A DNA stretch of 64,000 nt, from the NCBI RefSeq assembly GCF_030388245.1, contig NZ_CP098360.1:1262501-1326500 (forward strand). The letters are read 5' to 3'. This document shows positions 26,787 to 35,089 of the stretch, in pieces. The DNA comes from Paracoccus sp. TOH. Its GTDB lineage: Bacteria; Pseudomonadota; Alphaproteobacteria; Rhodobacterales; Rhodobacteraceae. A program made the translations under genes and the position numbers. The notes under the pieces were generated by a model. That model had not been told where the DNA came from. It saw only the letters and a program-made list of their open reading frames with translations, and made no database searches. Numbering within the stretch: position 1 is the stretch's first letter; the number at the start of each line of letters is the position of its first letter.

Positions 26787-28148
26787 ATGATATCTGGGGA
26801 GAACCCGGCCTGCGGAGCCAGCCCGCCCAAGGCGGAGCCCGCCGACGAGAAGCTGCCGCTGAAAAACCTGGTGCTGTTCGGGCTGCAGCATGTGCTGGTG
26901 ATGGCGGCCTCGCCGATCACGGCGGTGTTCCTGGTCGCGCAGACGCTAGGCTTCGACACGGCGCTGACCGTCTCGATCATCAGCGCGACCTTTCTGATCT
27001 GCGGGCTCGGCTCGATCCTGCAAAGTTTCGGGCCGGGCGGATTCGGCGCCCGGCTGCCCTTCATCATGGTGCCCGGCGGCGCACCCATCGCCATCTTCCT
27101 GGCCATCGCCGTGCAGACCAACATCCAGACCGCCGTGGGCGCGGTGCTGATGACCTCGGTCTTCTATTTCCTGGCACTGCCGGTGTTTCGCCGGCTGCTG
27201 CGCTTCTTCCCGCCCATCGTGGTCGGCACCATGCTGCTGCTGGTGGCGGTGAACCTGGTCAAGATCTATGGCGGCACCATCACCGGACGCTCGGGCGAGG
27301 CGAATTTCGCCGACCCGGTCAATGTCGGGCTGGCGCTGGCGACCATCGGTCTGACGGTGCTGTTCTCGCGCATCTTCACCGGCACGCTGCAGCGCATCTC
27401 GGTCATGCTGGGGCTGATCGCCGGCACGCTGCTGGCCGCCGCGCTGGGCCGGATCGAACTTGCCGGGGTGATGCAGGGGCCGCTGGTGGCGGTGCCGCAG
27501 CCGTTTCCTTTCGGCATGCCGAAATTCGACCTGATCGCCTCGCTGCCGCTGATCGTCTTCTCGGTGATCTCGATGGCCGAGGCGACCGGCCAGACCATCG
27601 CCACCGCCGAGATCGCCGGCCGCAAGGGCGACGCCCATGCCATCGTGCCGCGCACCATTCGCGGCGATGCCCTGGCCTCGCTGGCCGGCGGGCTGTTCGG
27701 CACCTCGCTGATCATCACCTCGGGCGAGAATGTCGGCATCGTCCGGGCGACCGGGGTGAAGTCGCGTTATGTCACCGCCATGGCCGGGGTGATCCTGGTG
27801 GTGATCGCGCTGATCGCGCCGGTCTCGCGGCTGGCCAGCGCCCTGCCGGGGCCGGTGGTCGGCGGCACCGCCGTCATCGTCTTCTCGATCATCGGCGTGA
27901 TCGGCATCGACCTGCTGGGCCGCGTCGACCTGCGCGGGCATGGCGCGATGTTCACACTGGCCTCGGGGCTGGCGATGGGGCTGATGCCGATCCTGGTGCC
28001 CGGCCTCTACAGCCAGTTCCCGCAATGGTCGCAGATGGTCCTGGGCAACGGCCTTGCCATGGGCACGATCACCGCCGCCGTCGTCAACGCCCTGTTCCAG
28101 CTCAACGCCCCGCGCGGCGCCCCCGAACCCGTCAAGGAGAACGCATGA
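26787..28148 (+). CDS. NCS2 family nucleobase:cation symporter (xanthine/uracil permease-like)
   Basis: A 453-residue inner-membrane carrier with about 12-14 helices. LPLKNLVLFGLQHVLVMAAS is the NCS2 entry motif, QHVLVM holding the conserved helix-1 Gln-His. SMAEATGQTIATAEIAGRKG (near 265) contains the substrate-site Glu region, and LFGTSLIITSGENVGIVRAT the second. The ATG at 26787 follows AGGGGAGGAG; an overlapping ATG at 26782 is closed at once by TGA. Its stop overlaps the deaminase start. It imports a purine, pyrimidine or similar base under LacI control. Confidence 0.88.
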   Translation: MISGENPACGASPPKAEPADEKLPLKNLVLFGLQHVLVMAASPITAVFLVAQTLGFDTALTVSIISATFLICGLGSILQSFGPGGFGARLPFIMVPGGAPIAIFLAIAVQTNIQTAVGAVLMTSVFYFLALPVFRRLLRFFPPIVVGTMLLLVAVNLVKIYGGTITGRSGEANFADPVNVGLALATIGLTVLFSRIFTGTLQRISVMLGLIAGTLLAAALGRIELAGVMQGPLVAVPQPFPFGMPKFDLIASLPLIVFSVISMAEATGQTIATAEIAGRKGDAHAIVPRTIRGDALASLAGGLFGTSLIITSGENVGIVRATGVKSRYVTAMAGVILVVIALIAPVSRLASALPGPVVGGTAVIVFSIIGVIGIDLLGRVDLRGHGAMFTLASGLAMGLMPILVPGLYSQFPQWSQMVLGNGLAMGTITAAVVNALFQLNAPRGAPEPVKENA

Positions 28149-29560
28149 TGCAGGACCTTCGCCCGTCCTTCGACCTCAAGGCTTTTGCACAGGCCGGCGA
28201 GGTGATCGTGAAACCCGGCCGCCTGCTGCTGCAGACCGGCCCGCGCGAAGGCATGGCGGTGCTGCTGCGCCACGGGCGCTTTGCCGAGATCGACGAGGCC
28301 GGGGCGCTATGCGCCCGGCATCCCGGCCTGGCGGTCGCCGACCTGCCCCGGCACCTGCTGATGCCGGGCTTCATCGACAGCCATACGCATCTGACCCAAT
28401 CGCTGGGCAAGTCGCTGGTCTTCGGCGAGCCCTCCGAGATCTTCCGCCGCATCTGGGTGCCGCTCGAGGGCAGCCTGGACGAGCATATGGTGCATCTGTC
28501 GTCGCGGCTGGCGGCGCTGGAATGCCTGCGCGGCGGCTTCACCACCGCCGTCGATGCCGGCACCCGCTCGGCCGGGCATATCGGCCGGCTGACCGAGGCC
28601 GCGCATGAAACCGGGCTGCGGCTGGTCGTCGGCCAGATCTGCAACGACCTGGGCGGCGCCGCGCAGGTCCCCGAGCCCGAGCAGATCATCCGCACCGCCG
28701 AGGCGCATCTGGCGCGCTGGCAGGGCGACGCGCTGGTGCATCCGTCGCTGGCCATCTCGATCCCCGAGGCGGCCAGCGACGCCATGCTGCGCCGCATCTC
28801 GGCCATGGCGGCCGCGGCGGGGGCGATCTTCCAGACCCATGTGAACGAGCATCTGGTCGCGGTCGAACGCTCGCTGGTCGCGCATGGTCGCCGGCCGCTG
28901 GAGCATCTGGCGCATCTGGGCGCGCTGGGGCCGCAGGTACTGATCGCGCATTCGACGCTGGTCACCCCGCAAGAGCTGAACATCCTGCGCGACACCGGCA
29001 CCGCCGTCGCCTACAATCCCGTGGCCTCGGTCTGGAAGGGCAATGCCATCGCGCCGGCGCTGCAGATGGCGGCGCTGGGGGTGCGCTTCGGGCTGGGCAC
29101 CGACGGCACCCGCGCCGACGGCTTCCGGCTGATGGACGCGGCCGAGGCGCTGCAGCGCGCCGGCTACGGCCTCGCCTCGGGCGACAGTTCCTGCGGCGCG
29201 GGCTGGCTTTGGCTGCAGGCCGCGACCGCGATGGCGGCGGATGCGGCGGGGCTGGGCGCCGTCACCGGCCGCATCGCCGAGGGGCTGGCCGCCGATTTCC
29301 TGCTGGTCGATCTGGACCGGCCGGAATTCACCCCGTCGCATGATCTCAGCTGGGAGCTGGTGCGCTACGGCAATCGCGACCAGATCGACGCGGTCTTCAC
29401 CAATGGCCGGCTGCGGCTGCTGCAGGGCTGGCCGGTCGACTGGGACGCCCGCGCGCTGCTGGAGGAGGTTCGCGCCCTTGCCGTCCCCGCCATCGCCGGG
29501 GCGCCGATCCAGCGCATCCATCCGACCGCCGACAGCCAGCTTGCGGCGAGGGCGTCGTGA
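28145..29560 (+). CDS. Amidohydrolase, chlorohydrolase/deaminase group
   Basis: A 471-residue metal-dependent hydrolase of the ATZ/TRZ/guanine-deaminase group. The metal ligands are visible as GFIDSHTHLTQS (His-x-His), QTHVNEHLVAVE (His and His-x2-Glu), LIAHSTLVTP (His) and GLGTDGTRADG (Asp). The C-terminal GRIAEGLAADFLLVDLDRPEF is the family's beta-sandwich return. The ATG at 28145 overlaps the permease stop with AAGGAG upstream. With an NCS2 importer ahead of it, the likely job is deamination of an imported nucleobase or related ring compound; the exact substrate is open. Confidence 0.8.
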   Translation: MMQDLRPSFDLKAFAQAGEVIVKPGRLLLQTGPREGMAVLLRHGRFAEIDEAGALCARHPGLAVADLPRHLLMPGFIDSHTHLTQSLGKSLVFGEPSEIFRRIWVPLEGSLDEHMVHLSSRLAALECLRGGFTTAVDAGTRSAGHIGRLTEAAHETGLRLVVGQICNDLGGAAQVPEPEQIIRTAEAHLARWQGDALVHPSLAISIPEAASDAMLRRISAMAAAAGAIFQTHVNEHLVAVERSLVAHGRRPLEHLAHLGALGPQVLIAHSTLVTPQELNILRDTGTAVAYNPVASVWKGNAIAPALQMAALGVRFGLGTDGTRADGFRLMDAAEALQRAGYGLASGDSSCGAGWLWLQAATAMAADAAGLGAVTGRIAEGLAADFLLVDLDRPEFTPSHDLSWELVRYGNRDQIDAVFTNGRLRLLQGWPVDWDARALLEEVRALAVPAIAGAPIQRIHPTADSQLAARAS

Positions 29561-30267
29561 CTCTGGCGACCTTTCTGCTGCTGTCGGGCGTCACCCTGGC
29601 CGCGGCCTTCGTGCAGGGCGCGGTGGGCATCGGCTTCGCGCTGATCATCGCCCCGGTCTTCGGTCTGGTCGATGCCAGCTACCTGCCGGTCACGCTGCTG
29701 CTGCTGATGCTGCCGCTGAACTTCCACGTCGCCTGGCGCGAGCGCGCCTCGATCGACCGGCGCGGCGCCAGCTGGATCACGCTGGGCCGGTTCTTCGGCA
29801 CCTTCCTGGGCATGTGGGTGCTGATCGCGCTGTCGGTGCGGCAGCTCGAGCTGGCGGTGGGGCTGTTCACCATCCTGGCGGCGGTGATCGCGCTGGTCGC
29901 GCGCCCCTTTGCGCCGCGCCCCGGCCCGGCGCTGGGGGTGGGCCTGTTCACCGGCGTCACCGAGACCGCGACCGGCATCGGCGGCCCGCCGCTGGCACTG
30001 CTCTACCAGCACAGTTCGGGGCCGGTGTTGCGCTCGACCGTCGCCACCTGCTTCCTGGTCGGAGAGCTGATCTCGCTGGTGATGCTGGCCGTGGCCGGGC
30101 GGCTGCACCTGGACCAGGTGCTGGCTGCGCTGTGGCTGACCCCGGCGGTGCTGCTGGGCAGCGCCCTGTCGCGCGTGGTGCATTCCCGCATCAACGGCCC
30201 GTCGCTGCGGCTGGCGGTGCTGGTCTTTGCCATCGTCAGCGGGCTGGTGCTGATGCTGCGCGGCTAG
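29557..30267 (+). CDS. TSUP family transporter (TauE/SafE)
   Basis: A 236-residue inner-membrane protein with about seven to eight helices, of the 4-toluene-sulfonate uptake permease family that includes putative sulfite and sulfoacetate exporters. AAFVQGAVGIGFALIIAPVF is the first repeat's glycine-rich motif; the second repeat has GVTETATGIGGPPLALLYQH. The GTG start overlaps the deaminase stop (GTGA), so it belongs to the same operon. Its stop overlaps that of the convergent nagA. What it moves is unknown; the context hints at an organic anion linked to the deaminase product. Confidence 0.85.
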   Translation: MTLATFLLLSGVTLAAAFVQGAVGIGFALIIAPVFGLVDASYLPVTLLLLMLPLNFHVAWRERASIDRRGASWITLGRFFGTFLGMWVLIALSVRQLELAVGLFTILAAVIALVARPFAPRPGPALGVGLFTGVTETATGIGGPPLALLYQHSSGPVLRSTVATCFLVGELISLVMLAVAGRLHLDQVLAALWLTPAVLLGSALSRVVHSRINGPSLRLAVLVFAIVSGLVLMLRG

Positions 30268-31382
30268 AGCCAATGCTCGCGCAGGCCGAAATCCTCGGCC
30301 AGCAGCACCAGATCGGCCGCGCGTCCGGGGGCCAGGGCGCCGTAACGGTCCTGCAGGCCCAGCAGCGCCGCCGGGATGGCCGAGGCCATGCGCAGCGCCC
30401 GTTCCGGCGCGGTGCCGACCTGCCGGACCAGCATGCCGATGGCCTGCGGCAGCGTCAGGTCGGCCCCGGCCAGCGTGCCGTCCGCCAGCGTCAGCCGCCC
30501 GTCACGGCGCAGCACCCTGCGGCCGCCCAGCTCCATCTCGGTCAGGTCGGTGCCGGCAAAGGCCATGCAATCGGTGACCAGGAAGATGCCCTCGGGCCGC
30601 GCCGCCAGCGCCAGCCGCATCACCGCCGGATGCACATGGATGCCGTCGGCGATCAGCCCGGCGCCGGCATCGCCGGCCAGCACCGTTCCGGCCAGCCCCG
30701 GCGCGCGGTTGCCGATCTGGCTCATGGCGTTGAACAGATGCGTGGCGCAACGGGCGCCGGCGGCAAAGGCGGCCCGGGCCGCGTCATGGCTGCAATCGCT
30801 GTGGCCCAGGCTGACCACCACCCCGGCCCCGGCCAGTGCCGCGATCTGCTGCGGGCTCGCCGCCTCGGGCGCCAGCGTCACCATCAGCGCCGGCAGCCGG
30901 CGCGCGGCCTCGCAGATCCGGGCCAGATCCTCGTCGCCCATCGGCCGGATCAGCGCCGGGTCATGCGCGCCCTTGCGGCGCGGATCCAGATGCGGCCCCT
31001 CCAGATGCAGGCCCAGAAAGCCCGGCACCCCGGCCTCGGCGGCGGCGATCCCCAGCGCGATGACATGGGCGGTGGCCTCGGGCGTGTCGGTGATCAGCGT
31101 CGGCAGCACCCCCGCCGTGCCAAGCGCGCGATGCGCGGCGCAGATGCGGCGCAAGCCGTCCAGATCGGTTGCGCCGTCCAGCATCACCCCGCCGCCGCCA
31201 TTCACCTGCAGGTCGAGAAAGGCGGGGGCCAGGATGCCCGTGACCGCCCGCCGCCCCTCGGCCGGGGCTTCGGGCTCGGGCAGGATGGCGGCGATCTTGC
31301 CCGCCTCGATCACCAGCGCATGGCCGTCGAGGAAACGCGCGCCGTCGAAGATCCGCGCGCCGGCCAGAACCTCGCGCGCCAT
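30264..31382 (-). CDS. nagA: N-acetylglucosamine-6-phosphate deacetylase
   Basis: It removes acetate from GlcNAc-6-phosphate to give glucosamine-6-phosphate. The 372-residue amidohydrolase-fold protein shows FLDLQVNGGGGVML, GFLGLHLEGPHLDPRRKGAH (metal Glu), SLGHSDCSHDAARAAFAAGA, ATHLFNAMSQ (metal His) and FLVTDCMAFAG (catalytic Asp). The ATG overlaps the stop of the SIS deaminase gene by one base (TGATG). It is the last gene of the kinase-GntR-SIS-nagA operon, and its stop overlaps the convergent TSUP gene. Confidence 0.95.
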   Translation of the reverse strand: MAREVLAGARIFDGARFLDGHALVIEAGKIAAILPEPEAPAEGRRAVTGILAPAFLDLQVNGGGGVMLDGATDLDGLRRICAAHRALGTAGVLPTLITDTPEATAHVIALGIAAAEAGVPGFLGLHLEGPHLDPRRKGAHDPALIRPMGDEDLARICEAARRLPALMVTLAPEAASPQQIAALAGAGVVVSLGHSDCSHDAARAAFAAGARCATHLFNAMSQIGNRAPGLAGTVLAGDAGAGLIADGIHVHPAVMRLALAARPEGIFLVTDCMAFAGTDLTEMELGGRRVLRRDGRLTLADGTLAGADLTLPQAIGMLVRQVGTAPERALRMASAIPAALLGLQDRYGALAPGRAADLVLLAEDFGLREHWL

Positions 31383-32407
31383 CACACCGTCTCCGTCACC
31401 TTGCGCAGATGCGGCGGGGTGTCGGGATCGAAGCCGCGCCGCCGCGCCAGCGCCTCGATAAAGGCGTAGAAGCCGGCGATGGTCACCAGCGGCGCCACCA
31501 GCGGATGCAGTCCGGGGACCGAGGGCAGGGTGACGGCGCCGCCGACCTCGGTGCCGGTCACGAACACATCCGCGCCCTGCGCCACCAGCCGCTCGGCCGT
31601 GGCCTTGAGCTGCGGCAGGGCGGCGTCCTCGATCCCCAGCGCCAGCACCGGGAAGCCGGCCTGCACGATGGCGGCCGGGCCGTGCAGCACCTCGGCGGCC
31701 GAATAGGCCTCGGCATGGATGCCCGAGGTCTCCTTGAACTTCAGCGCCGATTCGCAGGCGATGGCGAAGCTGGGGCCGCGGCCCAGCACGAAGGCCGAAC
31801 TGGCCCGCGCCAGCCGCGCCGACAAGGGCGACCAGTCCAGTTCCACGGCCTGGCCGAACGCCTCGGGCAGGGCGGCGACGGCATCGCGCAGGGCGTGATC
31901 CTCGCGCCATTCCGCCAAAAGCGACAGGCCGGCCAGCACCGAGCAGACGAAGGTCTTGGTGGCGGCGACGCTTTTCTCCTCGCCCGCCTGCAGGGGCAGG
32001 CAATGGGCCGAGACCTGCGCCATCGGGCTGTCCTCGACATTGGTGATGGCGATGGACAGCGCCCCCCCTTGCCCCGAGGCGCGCATCATCTCGACCCCGT
32101 CCGGGCTGCGGCCGGATTGCGAGATGCCGATGCAGGCCGCCTTGCCCAGCCGCAGGGGCCGGCGATAGATCGAGGCGATGGACGGCCCGACCGAGGCGAC
32201 CGGCACCCCGGCCTCCAGCTCGATGGCGTATTTCAGATAGGTCGCGGCATGGTCCGAAGACCCGCGCGCCACCGTCACCACCAGGTCGGGATCCTTGCGG
32301 CGCAGGGCGCTGGCGGCGTCCGCAACCGCATCGCGCGAGCGTTCGAGGAATCGGGCTGCGGCTTCGGGGATCTCGGCCACTTCGCGCGCCATATGCGTCT
32401 GGCTCAT
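31382..32407 (-). CDS. SIS-domain glucosamine-6-phosphate deaminase (NagB-II type)
   Basis: A 341-residue protein with two SIS domains. It resembles the isomerase half of GlmS and the NagB-II deaminases, which turn glucosamine-6-phosphate into fructose-6-phosphate and ammonia. Seen are VTVARGSSDHAATYLKYAIE, CIGISQSGRSPDGVEMMRAS, EEKSVAATKTFVCSVLAG, FVLGRGPSFAIACESALKFKE and HAEAYSAAEVLHGP. It starts at ATG 32407 (or the GTG three bases earlier), overlapping the GntR stop. The neighbouring nagA supports the deaminase reading; a fructosamine-type role is less likely. Confidence 0.88.
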   Translation of the reverse strand: MSQTHMAREVAEIPEAAARFLERSRDAVADAASALRRKDPDLVVTVARGSSDHAATYLKYAIELEAGVPVASVGPSIASIYRRPLRLGKAACIGISQSGRSPDGVEMMRASGQGGALSIAITNVEDSPMAQVSAHCLPLQAGEEKSVAATKTFVCSVLAGLSLLAEWREDHALRDAVAALPEAFGQAVELDWSPLSARLARASSAFVLGRGPSFAIACESALKFKETSGIHAEAYSAAEVLHGPAAIVQAGFPVLALGIEDAALPQLKATAERLVAQGADVFVTGTEVGGAVTLPSVPGLHPLVAPLVTIAGFYAFIEALARRRGFDPDTPPHLRKVTETV

Positions 32408-33174
32408 CACGGGTTCCTTTCGCCTTCCGGGGCAAGTTTCAGTTCCACGGCGAAGTCATAGGCATCGCCGCGATAGAGCGAGCGGGTGAACTCGACCACC
32501 TTGCCCGAGGGCAGGTAGGAGATGCGTTCGATCCGCAGCCCGGCCACGCCGGGACTGACGCCCAGCAGATCGGCGTCCTTGGCGTTCAGGTTCGCGGCCG
32601 AGATGCGCTGCACCGCCCGCACCGGCCGCATGCCGCGCGCTTCCAGCACCGCGTAAAGCGAGGCATCGACGCCTTCGGGATCGGGAAGGATCGCCTGCGA
32701 CAGCGAGGCGCGCTCGATGGCCAACGGCACCCCGTCCGAGCTGCGCACCCGTTCCAGCCGCGCCACCTTCTCGCCGACGCCGAGGCCGAGCGCCATCACC
32801 TCCTCGGGCGCCGGGGCGTGCAGGCCGCGTGCGATCCAGCGGCTTTCGACGCTGCGGCCGCGCCGGGCCATGTCCTCGGTGAACGAGGTCAGCAGCGACA
32901 GCGCCTGCTCCAGCTTCTCGACGCGCGGCGCGACGAAGGTGCCCGAGCCGCGCTTCTGCACCAGCTGCCCCGAGGCGACCAGTTCCGCCACCCCCTTGCG
33001 CACCGTGACCCGCGACAGGCCGGTCATCGCTGCCAGCTCGCGTTCCGAGGGCAGGCTGTCGCCCGGTTGCAGCCGGCCCGAGGCGATGGCCTCGGCAATC
33101 AGCCGGTGCAATTGCAGGTAAAGCGGCCCGCCGCCGGTTTCCCCGAAGGCTGCGGGGGTGAACAGCTCGCCCAT
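32407..33174 (-). CDS. GntR family (HutC subfamily) transcriptional regulator
   Basis: A 255-residue regulator. Its winged helix contains PLYLQLHRLIAEAIASGRLQ and GDSLPSERELAAMTGLSRVT. The UTRA ligand domain starts near residue 90, with FTEDMARRGRSVESRWIARG, LERVRSSDGVPLAIERASLS and EFTRSLYRGDAYDFAVEL. This is the NagR/YvoA/DasR layout, whose effectors are amino-sugar phosphates. It overlaps both neighbours by TGATG. It is the best candidate to bind the inverted TACCA-type operators between the kinase and murQ. Confidence 0.9.
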   Translation of the reverse strand: MGELFTPAAFGETGGGPLYLQLHRLIAEAIASGRLQPGDSLPSERELAAMTGLSRVTVRKGVAELVASGQLVQKRGSGTFVAPRVEKLEQALSLLTSFTEDMARRGRSVESRWIARGLHAPAPEEVMALGLGVGEKVARLERVRSSDGVPLAIERASLSQAILPDPEGVDASLYAVLEARGMRPVRAVQRISAANLNAKDADLLGVSPGVAGLRIERISYLPSGKVVEFTRSLYRGDAYDFAVELKLAPEGERNP

Positions 33175-34007
33175 CACGCCTCCTGCCGGGCCAGGTGCAG
33201 CGCCCCGTCCACGCCCGAGCCCATGGGCGGCTGGACCCGCCACAATCCCTGCAACCGGGCGGCGTAATGGGTGCCCAGCCCACCCAGGAACACCACCGGC
33301 AGGTCGCGGCCGGCCTGCAGGGTGTCGATCATGGCGCGGATCTCGGCCACGGCGGCGGCGAAGATGCGCTCGCCCACCGGGTCGGTGCCGGCGGTGATGC
33401 GCGGCGCGAATTGCGCGAACTCGGCCGGCCGGGCGCGGAAGCCGAAAGAGATCACCCCCTCGATCCCGCCCAGCTCGTCCAGAACGGCCTGCAGCAACGG
33501 GCTCATCGGCGCGAAACCGTCCTCGGCGCGCAGGGCTTCGGCCAGAAGCGCCCGGCCCAGCACCGCGCCGCTGCCCTCGTCGCCCAAGACGAAGCCGCGC
33601 CCGCCATATTGCCGCATCTCGCCGCCGATCTGGACCGCGAAGACCGAGCCGGTGCCCATGGCCGCGACGATGCCGTCCCCGCCTCCCAGCGCGCCGGTGG
33701 CGGCGGTCTCCGCGTCGGTGACGATGCGCGTGCGGCGAAAGGGCAGCATGGCCCGAAGGCTGCGGGCGGCGGCGGTGACATTGGCGCCGGCCAGGCCCAG
33801 CACTGCGCTCAGTTCGTCCAGATGGCCCTGTCCGGCTTCCTGAAGCGCGGCGCGGGTGGCGGCAAGAATATTGGCGCAGGCCCCCTCGGTCTCGACCGAG
33901 ATATTGGCCGGTCCGGCCGCGCCCCGGCCGATGATCCGGCCCGAGCCGTCCGCGACGGCGGCGCGGCAGCCGGTGCCTCCTCCGTCTATGCCCAGGAAAT
34001 ATGACAT
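33174..34007 (-). CDS. N-acetylglucosamine/N-acetylmuramic acid kinase (BadF/BadG ATPase family)
   Basis: A 277-residue sugar kinase of the BadF/BadG/BcrA/BcrD group. MSYFLGIDGGGTGCRAAVAD is the phosphate-1 motif, TRIVTDAETAATGALGGG holds the catalytic Asp, VAAMGTGSVFAV is phosphate-2, and VVFLGGLGTHYAARL the adenosine motif. GlcNAc kinases and the clostridial MurNAc/GlcNAc kinase MurK belong to this family, and a murQ gene faces it. It may therefore phosphorylate either sugar. The ATG at 34007 has AAGGGAG upstream. An operator lies 24 bp before the start. Confidence 0.87.
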   Translation of the reverse strand: MSYFLGIDGGGTGCRAAVADGSGRIIGRGAAGPANISVETEGACANILAATRAALQEAGQGHLDELSAVLGLAGANVTAAARSLRAMLPFRRTRIVTDAETAATGALGGGDGIVAAMGTGSVFAVQIGGEMRQYGGRGFVLGDEGSGAVLGRALLAEALRAEDGFAPMSPLLQAVLDELGGIEGVISFGFRARPAEFAQFAPRITAGTDPVGERIFAAAVAEIRAMIDTLQAGRDLPVVFLGGLGTHYAARLQGLWRVQPPMGSGVDGALHLARQEA

Positions 34008-34030
34008 GGCGACTCCCTTTGGATTGCACG

Positions 34031-34047
34031 ATACCAAAACAATACCA
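34031..34047. promoter_or_regulatory. Operator of the amino-sugar divergon, arm 1
   Basis: ATACCAAAACAATACCA contains two TACCA half-sites 10 bp apart. It is the inverted copy (16 of 17 bases) of the element at 34121-34137. It lies just before the kinase start and should overlap or follow its promoter. It is likely bound by the GntR regulator of this locus. Confidence 0.65.
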
Positions 34048-34120
34048 AAAGGGAAGGGCTATTTTCGGAATCGCCATGAAACGCCGATTTTGATCGAATA
34101 TGAAGAAGGGTCTTTACAAG

Positions 34121-34137
34121 TGGTATTGTTTTGGCAT
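34121..34137. promoter_or_regulatory. Operator of the amino-sugar divergon, arm 2
   Basis: TGGTATTGTTTTGGCAT is the reverse complement of arm 1 with one mismatch, and lies 24 bp before the murQ start codon. Both arms sit 24 bp from their own start codon, so the regulatory region is almost symmetric and both transcription units are probably controlled together. Confidence 0.65.
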
Positions 34138-34161
34138 TATCAACGGAACAGGGGGAATCAC

Positions 34162-35040
34162 ATGACCGCATCCGGCACCGAGGCAAGGCATCCGGCATCC
34201 GCAGGGCTTCACGCCCGTCCGGGGGGCGAGGTGCTGCGCGTGCTGCTTGATGCGCAGGTCGCGGCGCTGGGCGCGTTGCAGCCCGCCTTGCCGGCGCTGG
34301 AACGCGCGGCCGGGGCTGCGGCAGAGGCGCTGCGCCGGGGCGGCAAGCTCGGCTATGCCGGGGCCGGTTCCTCGGGGCTGATGGCGCTGGCCGATTGCCT
34401 GGAGCTGGCCGGCACCTTCGGCATCGCGCCCGAGCGCACGCCGATGATGTTCGCCGGCGGCGCCGAGGCGCTTCTGCATCTGCAAGGCAGCGTCGAGGAC
34501 GACCCGGCGCTTGCCCTGGCCGATCTGGACCGCGCCGGGCTGACGGCGGGGGACGTGCTCTTGTGCCTCTCGGCCTCGGGGCGGACGCCCTATGCGCTGG
34601 CGATCTGCGCGGCGGCGCAGGGGCGGGGGGTGACCGTGGTCGGGCTTGCCAATGTCGCGGGCTCGGCCCTGCTGGAACGCGCCGACATCCCGGTGCTGAT
34701 CGAGACCGGGGCCGAGGTGGTTTCGGGTTCGACCCGCATGGGGGCGGCCACGGCGCAGAAGGTGGCGCTGAACATGCTGTCGGTGCTGGTGGCGATCCGG
34801 CTGGGCCATGTCCATGACGGCTATATGGTCAACCTGGTGGCCGACAACATCAAGCTGGTGGACCGCGCCGCCCGCATCGTCGCCGCCGTGGCCGGGGTCG
34901 GGCGCGACGCGGCCGAGGCGGCGCTGTCGCGTACCGGCGGCGCGGTGAAGCCCGCCATCCTGGTCGCGCGCGGCATGGCCCCCGACGCGGCCCGGGTGCG
35001 GCTGGCCGAAACCGGGGGCCTGCTGGCCCCGCTGATCTGA
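34162..35040 (+). CDS. murQ: N-acetylmuramic acid 6-phosphate etherase
   Basis: It cleaves the lactyl ether of MurNAc-6-phosphate to GlcNAc-6-phosphate and D-lactate during peptidoglycan salvage. The 292-residue SIS-domain protein has KLGYAGAGSSGLMALADCLE, the latter in the region of the catalytic Glu. It continues with LLCLSASGRTPYALAICAAA, ETGAEVVSGSTRMGAATAQK and VALNMLSVLVAIRLGHVHDG, all MurQ features. The ATG at 34162 follows GGGGGAA; the longer open frame from 33856 runs through the operator region. It is followed by a sugar ABC transporter 49 bp later. Confidence 0.93.
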   Translation: MTASGTEARHPASAGLHARPGGEVLRVLLDAQVAALGALQPALPALERAAGAAAEALRRGGKLGYAGAGSSGLMALADCLELAGTFGIAPERTPMMFAGGAEALLHLQGSVEDDPALALADLDRAGLTAGDVLLCLSASGRTPYALAICAAAQGRGVTVVGLANVAGSALLERADIPVLIETGAEVVSGSTRMGAATAQKVALNMLSVLVAIRLGHVHDGYMVNLVADNIKLVDRAARIVAAVAGVGRDAAEAALSRTGGAVKPAILVARGMAPDAARVRLAETGGLLAPLI

Positions 35041-35089
35041 TTGCAACCAGAGGGTCCGCGAGAGACCCGATGCCGAAGGGAGAAAGACC

